Source of the DNA: Liolophura sinensis
Taxonomy: Eukaryota > Mollusca > Polyplacophora > Chitonida > Chitonidae
DNA length: 64,000 bases
Assembly: GCF_032854445.1 (NCBI RefSeq)
Contig: NC_088307.1
Span: 29,416,484-29,480,483, forward strand
Direction of reading: 5' to 3'
The notes beneath the pieces are model-generated. The model had not been told where the DNA came from. It ran no database searches and saw nothing but the letters and a program-made list of their open reading frames with translations. Position 1 is the first letter of the stretch; every line of letters starts with the position of its first letter. Positions 55,772 to 64,000 of this stretch are shown here, piece by piece. The translations under genes and the position numbers were made by a program.

Positions 55772-55917
55772 ACACTCAAAAAATTAATGTGTCAATTTTA
55801 ATAGAATAATCTGTTGCAATAGCAGAATATAATCTAGCATCACTCAGACAACAGACTTTCTGTTGTCTGAGTGATGAGTGATTTCTGTTGAAATCAGAAG
55901 ATTAATTTTTTGAGTGT
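55772..55917. mobile_element. Small palindromic element (perfect 17-bp TIRs, internal hairpin)
   Basis: Outer inverted repeats ACACTCAAAAAATTAAT (55772-55788) and its exact complement (55901-55917). Inside lies a perfect 16-bp hairpin with a 5-nt loop (55839-55854 and 55860-55875). Total length is 146 bp. No clear target duplication was seen. Confidence 0.6.
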
Positions 55918-56334
55918 ATGTGTAAACTCTGGCCGATATTCATATGTAATGGGAGACCTATACACTTAAGCGATGTATTTACCTGAACGTCAGCTTTAAC
56001 AAAGTCAGATTCTCAACAGATGCGACAATGGTGATAGACTGAATATCCCAAACTGGAGTTAAATCGTAGGGTATCAACCAAGAAGCAGGCAGTGACTACT
56101 ACAGCTTCTTGTGGCAGCTAAAACTTAATTCAGGACTGTGGCTATTACTACGTCTTCATGGCACCCAAGATCAGCGACATTTTAGTTTCATCTTAGTTTG
56201 ATTCACCACCTGACGTGGTCACTAATTGATTTCTTCTTATTAGAAAGGGGTTGGAGAACCTACGTTTGAGCGCCCTTCGTACACGCCTAATTTTCTACGA
56301 CTGTTATTACAGATACGTATGTGGGACTAGATTT

Positions 56335-56680
56335 CCCCCCTCTCATTCGTCTTTGGTTACTGGGTGGACGACGATTGTGTGGCGGTTCCCTATCTCGTTC
56401 GTCCTTGGTTACTGGGTGGACGACGGTTACGTGGCCGTCCCCATTCTTGTTCGTCCTTGGTTACAGGGTGGACGACGATTGCATGGCCGTTCTCCCTCTC
56501 GTTTGCTCTTGGTTACAGGGTGGACGTTCTCCTCTCGTTCGTCTTTGTTTACAGCTTGGACGTCGATTGCGTGGCATTAACCACCACCACCACCAACCCC
56601 CCTCCCCCTCCCCCTCCGCCTTGTTCGTTCTTGGTTACAGGTTGGGCGTTGATTGCATGGCCGTTGACGTAGTCTTACGC
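56335..56680. repeat. Degenerate tandem repeat, about 57-bp unit, about 6 copies
   Basis: CTCGTTCGTCCTTGGTTACT, GGGTGGACGACG and TTGCGTGGCCGTTC recur with indels. A CCACCACCACC/CCCCCTCC simple tract interrupts the array near 56580. Confidence 0.8.
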
Positions 56681-57846
56681 TCGTTGATGGCTAATTGTCT
56701 TCCACCAATATGGAGTGAAAGGCTACAAGGAGGCTAACTTGCCGAAGGCCTGTGGTTTATTTCCAGCACCGGTCACAAACCGGAGCGCCTTTTGTGTAGT
56801 AATCTCAGGCTAGCGTTCATATTCACTGATGGTTTACCTGGTATACTAAGTGATATCTAACTTACGGTATATACCACCGATCTGGCTTATGGGCACAGGA
56901 TACCAGCGTCTCATCCAGGTAACCGACAAACTGCATGATTTGGAGCGTCAACGTAACCACGTCAGCTGAATTAGATCACCTAAGATTACCTAACCACAGA
57001 ACACTGTGCGACTTGACAAAAGCTCCTCGCATTTATAATTAATACTTTTACTAATTTTGCATTCCCGTGTTCTAAGCAACACGAAAGTCACACAAAATCC
57101 AATAAAGATTAGCCCTTCAGCACAATTACTAAGTAGTGATTTGCGCTTTTTTATCTTTTTTTTTGTTTTGATTTGTTTTGTTTTTTTGCAATGTGAAAAT
57201 AACAGAACGTTCGTAAAGGCAAAAATGTGGTGCATTTTGTCATCCTATATTCTAAAGTTACGATACATAAAAGATAAAATGCTTTCACTAAACATAACTA
57301 AGGACATATAATGTCATATTTGCTATATATATTTTACAGTCTCGTCTCCCATAAACCACATGCATACGTTTATAGACAAGGCTAAGCTCATGCTTAAACC
57401 CGACGACAAAAGCTGAATAACATATATACTGAATGATCAGAAGAACACGAGTGGCCGCATCCGTGTTCCGTACGTGTGTACGGTATGCTTCACCATCAGG
57501 TGGGTTTGCCCCAGTCCGTAATTCAGAACCTCTGGAACTCTACACCGCAACCTTGACCTTTCTCTCCCACAGAGGGATACATTTCATGACCTGGACCTTA
57601 GGCTTACACGATCGGTTGCGTTATTGGATGAATGTCTATGATGTGTTCACTCCCTCCACCAGTTAAAGACCATCTATGTTAACGCATGCGTAATTAAATG
57701 GTACAACAGGACACGGTGGTCGTTCAAATGTTCGGTATTGGGTTCATATGGTTGAAAACACACAACATGCTGAACCTAACCTCAAGTGTACAGTCGTCCA
57801 CAGTCCACATGTGTCTTTTAAAGCGTGTGTTAGAGTATACAGATAT

Positions 57847-57956
57847 TTATTTTATTTATTTAATTGTTGTTTTACGCTATACTCAGGAATATTTCACTTA
57901 AACGACAGCGGCCAGCATTATGGTGGGAGGACACCGGGCTGAGCCCGGGGGACAGA
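57847..57956 (-). mobile_element. SINE family A, 5'-truncated
   Basis: Reverse-oriented 3' part with TTTATTTATTTAATTGTTG, the ACGCTATACTCAGGAATATT motif and ATTATGGTGGGAGGACACCG, stopping after CCCGGGGG. Confidence 0.75.
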
Positions 57957-58127
57957 CATTAGATGCAAGCAGTTTTAAGCAATTGTTTGGGGGTTGAACA
58001 CAGAATTTAAGAACCACACATCGATGGTGTGCGAGGGGCTGGGCGTAAAGTGTTTGGAAAAAATTATTCAGTATGGCGTGACGCATCTGATATATATCGT
58101 AACTATATTAGGTCCCTTGCTTCTTCT

Positions 58128-58376
58128 AATTTATTTATTTATGTATTATTTGACTGGTGCTTTACGCCGTACTCCAGAATATTTATACTTATACTACTCC
58201 AGCCAGCATATATGGTGGGAGGAAACCGGGAAAAGCCTGGGGAAAACCCACGACCATCGGCTGGTTGTGCCAGACCTTCCGACATACGATCGACGGAAAA
58301 GCCAATATAATTTGCACGAACACACCGACTGCACTTGTGAGAGGTTCCTGAGTCATTGTTCTGGGATTGCCCCACA
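58128..58376 (-). mobile_element. SINE family A, full-length but diverged
   Basis: Reverse-oriented. It runs from (TTTA)n, TTTGACTGGTGCTTTACGCC, through the GGTGGGAGGAAACCGGG block to the GAGAGGTTCCTGAGTCATT head region. Confidence 0.75.
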
Positions 58377-58429
58377 ACTAGTCGCCCACAGATCACCTAC
58401 CTCTATCTCTTACATATATGCATAAATGA

Positions 58430-58550
58430 TATTTCTAAACAAGAATATTTCACTTCCTACGACGGCGGCCATACGACAATTGTGGGAGGAAACCCACTAC
58501 CATCCGTAGGTTGCGGGCAGACCTTTCATGTGAGGCCTAGGAGTAAGCCA
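58430..58550 (-). mobile_element. SINE family A fragment
   Basis: Only the 3' half is seen (AAGAATATTTCACTTCCTACG through TGGGAGGAAACCCAC and CAGACCTTTCATG), directly after the copy at 58128-58376. Confidence 0.6.
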
Positions 58551-59317
58551 CTATACGCTGAACGTGAATTTTCCAAAATTTTGATGCAAAAAACTATTTC
58601 TGGAATTTAGCTCAGGAATGAAAACTTCATTTTCGGTTTTGCTGTGATCGTTAAAAGTTGTGAAAACAGAATATAACATATATAATAACCCAATATAACA
58701 AAATTCAACTAGGTAACCAAGACAACACGAAAAGTTCGTCATACTGAACTTTAGTGACTTTTTTTCTGAAATAAACATATTGATTGTACGTTAAAATGTC
58801 CTTGGTGAAAGAGGAGATAGGTCTGCTTACTTTTCAGTATTACTCATCATATTCCGAGGATTATTCTATAATATACGGCGAGTGCCTTCGCTATGATAAG
58901 ATCTCTCGGGTAAACTTATTCTTAACATTTGATCTTTTAACCAATCGTGACAATTCAGAGGAGGTATTCCCGTCGTGATTAGCTCTCAGTATATTTGTGT
59001 CGATCACACCCAGCATCAGTTCCAAGGTTAACGCAGTCTACAGAAGTACCACCAGCGAACTACTTTCCTCCTTATCCTCTTGTTTGTTTACTTACAAATC
59101 CTTCAATCATCCGGATAATCCACCTCCCCCATTACTTTACCATAAGTATCTGATGACTATGGCATTCTTGAACAGTCCCTTAATCCACATGACTGACGTC
59201 TCTATGTATCTCACTAACATCCCATAATTGTCTCAAGCACAGGGGAAAAAAGTATTGTAAATTACTCCACGTGGTTTAAATCTAATGCAAATACACCTTA
59301 GTTAAAGGTCGTTGCGG

Positions 59318-59580
59318 GGGGCCTCCATGTCCGAGAGGGTTAGTACGCCAGCGCGACACAAGTTCCCAGAAGCCTCTCACCAATGCGGTCGAGGTGAGTT
59401 CGGGTCCAGCTTATGTTGGCTTCCTCTCCGGCCGTACATGGGAAGGTCTGACAGCAACCCGCGGATGGACGTGCGCTTATCCCTGGCTCTGCCCCCACAA
59501 AGCTGGCCTGTCGTGATTATCTAGTGAAATATTCTTGAATACAGCGTAAACACCACTCAAATAAATAAATAAATAAATAA
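59318..59580 (+). mobile_element. SINE family A, diverged full-length copy
   Basis: The head GGGGGCCTCCATGTCCGAG is altered in the A box. The middle CTTCCTCTCCGGCCGTACATG and the tail (AATA)n are intact. No convincing target duplication was seen. Confidence 0.8.
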
Positions 59581-59814
59581 AAGTCATTACAACTTAATTT
59601 GATTGACACTTTGCTTCAATAACCAAGCAAACGTCCTAAAAATTACAATATCTTGTAATAATTGTAACAGTGGATTGGGAATATAGATCATATAGTTATG
59701 TTTTAGCATGAAGATATACATGTATAGAGATCCATGTATACCTCCATGGTTTTTGTAAGTACAATACATAAGGTGCTGAATAAACTCAAGATGCCAAACA
59801 GCTAGCTGTATGGT

Positions 59815-60235
59815 TTCATCGACATGGCGCCCCAGTCAACTGGACTGCATGCATAGTCACGTATAGTGACAAAACAGGCGTCTGGTGTCAACAGGATTGC
59901 CTGCTTAGTCACGTAGTGACAAAACAGCTGTCTGGTGTCATCGACATGGCGTACCAGTTAACTGTTAACAGTATACGTAGTCACGTAGTGACAAAACAGC
60001 TGTCTGGTGTCATCGACGTGGCGTAACAGTTAACAGTATACGTAGTCACGTAGTGACAAAACAGCTGTCTGGTGTCATCGACATGGCGTACCAGTCAATA
60101 GTTAACAGTATATGTAGTCATGTAGTCACAAAACAGCTGTCAGGTATCATCGACATGCCGTACCAGCCAAATGGACTGCATGCATAGTCACCAGTAGTGG
60201 CAAAACAGCTGCCTAGTGTCATCGACATGGCGTAC
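59815..60235. repeat. Tandem repeat, about 60-75-bp unit, about 6 copies
   Basis: Blocks CATCGACATGGCGTACCAGT, TAGTCACGTAGTGACAAAAC and AGCTGTCTGGTGT. GTCACGTAGTGAC is an inverted repeat in most units. Confidence 0.85.
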
Positions 60236-63200
60236 CACATGTGCTCTCAACCAGGATTCACATATGATTTCGCTATAGTTGCCACACATTACGTAATACC
60301 ATAGGTTACCAAATTATCCATTCCAATTCGTGATAACACTTATTTATTGCAAAACCGTCCATATCTTTACTCACACGAAAAGTATGTTGCCAAAGAAAAA
60401 AGAGAACAACAAGACTTGACCTCTTCCTTGAGGTGCAACTTGTTCTCCGTGGTGACTTCATTGGTTCAATGTGCCGTGACGGATGCCTGACATACTATGG
60501 TAGAAATGGGGATGTTTTATCTTTGACAGCACATGAAAGTTTCAGTAAAGACATTTTTCTGGTTAATGTTGATCTTTATACTGTAAATTAAAGATACAGT
60601 ACCTCGTTTAAACGAAAAAACTAGCGTTTTTGGTCGAGAGTTCATTTTTGGCTGATTAGTACTAAGATACCATCTCTTTTATGGTCATATAACTTTTCTG
60701 GGTGATTCGACCAAGATTTATACTGCTGACTTGGAAATCTGCACAGTCGTGCTGGGATTTAAAAATTCGCACTTTCTTATCGTACTTCTATGGGGCCGAT
60801 TCACCGCCTCACTGTACCAGGTTCTTTGCGTCCTATTGTTTGGGTTATTTTTCTTATCGACAAACCACAACCAGTATGATTGTTTAGTTTTATATATTTC
60901 ATCTTTATTATAGTTGACAAATATCTCTGAAGAGTTTTAAAATATAAACTTCATAGTGTTGTGCCTTTATAGTAAATCTGTTTACCATCAGATAAACGAA
61001 CAAGTATGGACGTTATATTTCCAACATTCCATAGTTCCCTTGTAGTTTTGTTGTAGTCTTGGGGCAGTCTGGAGACAAGAATTTTGCCTTGATTTCGTGA
61101 TTTCGTGAATAAATGAATGAATTATTTCAAGAGAGTTTAACAGACTTAAACGGTCACAAAACTAAAAACGTGTGCTTTTAATACTTTATGTGGGGTGGAT
61201 ATATACAATTAATCTATTGTTCTTACTTTAGGTCAAAGGCTTATGTTAATTTCTACAGTGTCAATCAACCAACCGACAGACAGACAGATCGACTCATACA
61301 GCTTTATGTACCAGCAAAGGAATCACACAAACGCATTTTGCTGACTGGATGTGCCTTAAGCGCCTGAAGTACCTCATGAAAAAATGGCCTCCATTATCGT
61401 GCAAAGAATCATAACTGTTGTTTTCGTAATGAATTCGAGGCGACTTGTCACATGTAGATTTTTCAGTGGTATGCCATAAAACACTGGTATAAACTAAACC
61501 AATCTGTTTTTCTCAGAAAAGAGATTGCATGTAATTCTCGTTTCTGCCCAAAGTCGTCTCAATGGTAAAGTTTCCTGTATGTAAAGAATATTTAATGAGA
61601 CATATAATCCTGAAACATGACGTAGTTTGTCTTGAGGCAGTGGGATCCTGGATATCGATAGACTTGTATTGTTCACTGCAGCATCATCTGGGCACTGTAG
61701 TGTTAATCAGAGACGTTACGTGCATGTTTGCGGTTGACTCGTAACTTGCTGAGCTGGTCACATGACCTTTGGTGTGCTGTACGATTTTCAGTTCTGTTTA
61801 TCAGAAGACATTTTCCATCTCCAACGCTCTGAGCATCTTGACAAACGTGAATGTTAAAAAGAACATAAAGTCGGCTACTATATATACATAAAAAAAAAAT
61901 GATATAGGACACAGTTTTCACAGAAAACATGTAAAAAAATTCTAGGAAGTTTTGAAAGTCGAGAAGATGAAATTCAGCATTGAAGATATGGCACTGACGG
62001 ACAATTATCTCCGAGTCGCCATGCTGTACAAGCCCCTATGAACTTGGCCAATCACTACCGCTGAAAGCGTCAGGTGATAATTGGCTGTCACGTTAAAAAA
62101 ACCTATTAGCTCTCGGTGGTCAGTGTGGATTCTTATAATGGATAGACAGATATCGATGGAATAAATTGGATTTTGCGGTTAGTTTAAGTGTTAAACTGAA
62201 GCATTTTAAACCACACATCTGCGAGCAGGGAACTGAGAACGCGTGCCCATGTCATCATGCGTACATGTTGGGCAGGATACTGCAGTAACTTGTCAGAGTG
62301 AGCTGACAAGACAACAGCCTCGGTAGAGTCATTGCTTGAAGAAAAATATTTTGACTGTGCATTATTTTTCCTAGGTAAAGCCAGATTTATTATGAAAATA
62401 TCTCCTCAAAATCTGAATAGAAGGGTCTATCCGTCAGAAGGTCCTACTATGTTCGGTAAATTCCCTGAAGCCGGTGCAGCCAACTAGGCAAAATGCTTAC
62501 AACCATGAAGGGCGAGGACGAGGAGGACCGCTAAAACACAATGACTTGTGTCCATGAACATCACCCTGACCGACCGCCAAACTAAAAGAAACATCGGCCC
62601 TTTGGACACGGAACAAAGCCGATATTCTTTGGTTGGGTATCAGGCGTTTTTGTTTGTATTTTCTCATTGTCACATTGTTTAATACCGATGGCACGGGAGA
62701 GCTCCTAGGTTTTGTGACATCACTCCAGATAGCTAAAACATAGCAAAATGGCGTCACCAAGTGAGTAGCCAGGTACTGACGATTATTGGTATTTATTTTG
62801 TTAATAAGTGGTGTGGAATTTTTAAAAGTATTTTTAAAATATTTCTGGAATACTACTTTGTTAATGAATTCAGCTTTAGTGGCTGACATCCACTTGAAGC
62901 GTTATACCATGCGGCTGGCAATATGATATCAATGTCAGCCTCTGACGCATCGCCATCCTGTATTGTGTTCAGATAAGGCCTCAACACTTTCCCAGCAGTG
63001 ACACCGGATACACTATATTCCAGCTATGCTGAACTGTAGCTTTGTGGAACCGGACTTGGTTTAAACCAAAGCGGATGTTGTCAGTGTTGATTTGACTGCA
63101 TAGCATTTACCAGCATTTTCAGTGAGAATCGTTCTTATAGGCCAACGTAAGCAAGACACATTTTTGGTGAATGCTTTTGATACATTCCAATAGACAGAAA

Positions 63201-63689
63201 CAGGTAAGAGAGAAAAGGGACGTCTTGATCGCAGGTAAGCTTTTGTCAGCTTTACATATACATAACATGTTTGCATGGAGTCCTGCACTGGGTTGGCTTT
63301 CAGTGGTAGACACTGAGGCTGCATATACGTGAACTGGCATGAGTGCATCGGGGATATAACAGGCGAAGTCATGTGAGTCGGTAATGCAACGTGGCTACTT
63401 ACGTGTTTACATGCATGGGTTCGACGCAAAATCAGTTTCGAGCTGGAAATCAGGGTCGCAAAAATCCTGGCAAAGGAAGTCAGAATGTTCTTTCTAGAGA
63501 AACTCTCGCAAATACATGTACATGTCATATTTATTGATTTATTTATTTATTTATCCATTTGATTGGGGTTGTAACGTACTTCTCAACAATTTTTCACATA
63601 TATGAATATATATGGTCAGGCTTAAGATGAAGGACAGCGAATTCTCCAGGTAAACGAACGGCTTTCTCGGGTTCCTAACAAAACGTCTA
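60236..63689. other. No gene recognised
   Basis: Short frames only. The longest, 63061-63528 and 62497-62889 on the minus strand, show no family motif or splice support. Confidence 0.5.
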
Positions 63690-63910
63690 TATTAATTTCA
63701 TTGATTGATTGCTTTACGCCGTACTGAGGAATATTTTACATATTCGACGACGGTCGGCATTGTGGTGGGAGGAAATCGAGAAGAGCCCGGGGGAAACCCA
63801 CGGCCATCCGCAGGTTGCTGCCAGGCCTTCCCACGTACAGCCGAAGAGGCAGCCAGCATAAGCTGGCCTAAATTAAAGCCGCAGTCTTAAACAGCGGGTG
63901 GTGGATACGA
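63690..63910 (-). mobile_element. SINE family A, near full length
   Basis: Reverse-oriented. GATTGATTGCTTTACGCCGT, then GTGGTGGGAGGAAATCGAG and CCGCAGGTTGCTGCCAGGCC, ending in a diverged 5' region. A decayed tail-like AT-rich segment lies just upstream at 63530-63600. Confidence 0.7.
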
Positions 63911-64000
63911 ACACACGATCTCATTGTCCAAGGGTCGGTGTCTTTAACATGTGCAGCGGGTGTTGGAGATTATTTTTCTCAAACTATATACATAGTTCGC

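Larger units (their letters stand above)
54829..57846. other. No gene recognised; repeats only
   Basis: Contains the palindromic element 55772-55917, the 57-bp array 56335-56680 and a fragment of the CTTTGGCA dispersed repeat near 55150-55300. Confidence 0.5.

Overview
The window is animal nuclear DNA, most probably from a mollusc (bivalve or gastropod; I cannot name the species). This rests on intron-rich genes with GT-AG introns, several tRNA-derived SINE families of a type common in molluscs (one with a gaRTGAGTGAGT-type end, one ending in a poly(A)/ATAA tail), the recurrent oligonucleotide AAGGGAGATAA, and very many minisatellites. There is no bacterial-style gene organisation, no rRNA, no stand-alone tRNA and no CRISPR.

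Two genes can be built exon by exon. (1) Minus strand, 30051 to 8513: a complete 12-coding-exon kynurenine aminotransferase / cysteine-S-conjugate beta-lyase (KYAT1/KYAT3 family). All splice phases agree, giving 420 residues with Asn185, Asp213, Tyr216, Lys247 and Lys255 at the positions used in the human KAT-I enzyme. (2) Plus strand, 42118 to 51401: a small lysine-rich protein (121 residues) from five coding exons. Exons 2-4 are all phase 1-1, and exons 3 and 4 are clear duplicates. I do not recognise its family.

The rest is repeats. The KYAT introns hold arrays of 62, 48, 24, 54/55, 50, about 168, 43, 78 and 53 bp units, a tandem repeat derived from a SINE head, several SINEs and MITE-like elements. 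Outside the genes are arrays of 44, 38, 100, 80, 31, 40 and 37 bp, plus foldback elements with long inverted arms.

The most striking observation is that two of the KYAT intronic arrays were seeded by the adjacent exon. The roughly 30-copy array at 13027-15327 consists of copies of the last part of coding exon 8 plus its 5' splice site. The array at 15940-16324 consists of copies of the end of exon 7 plus its splice site. The exon-8 unit is 78 bp (26 codons), most copies keep a GT donor, and use of the next donor would lengthen the protein in frame. A second notable event is in the lysine-rich gene: a young SINE landed about 16 bp from a 3' splice site, and its target-site duplication contains branch-point-like CTGAC motifs, so the duplication itself restores a branch point between SINE and exon.

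Regions 1-8150, 30060-41000 and 51400-64000 contain no coding exon I can recognise. Only repeats are annotated there.
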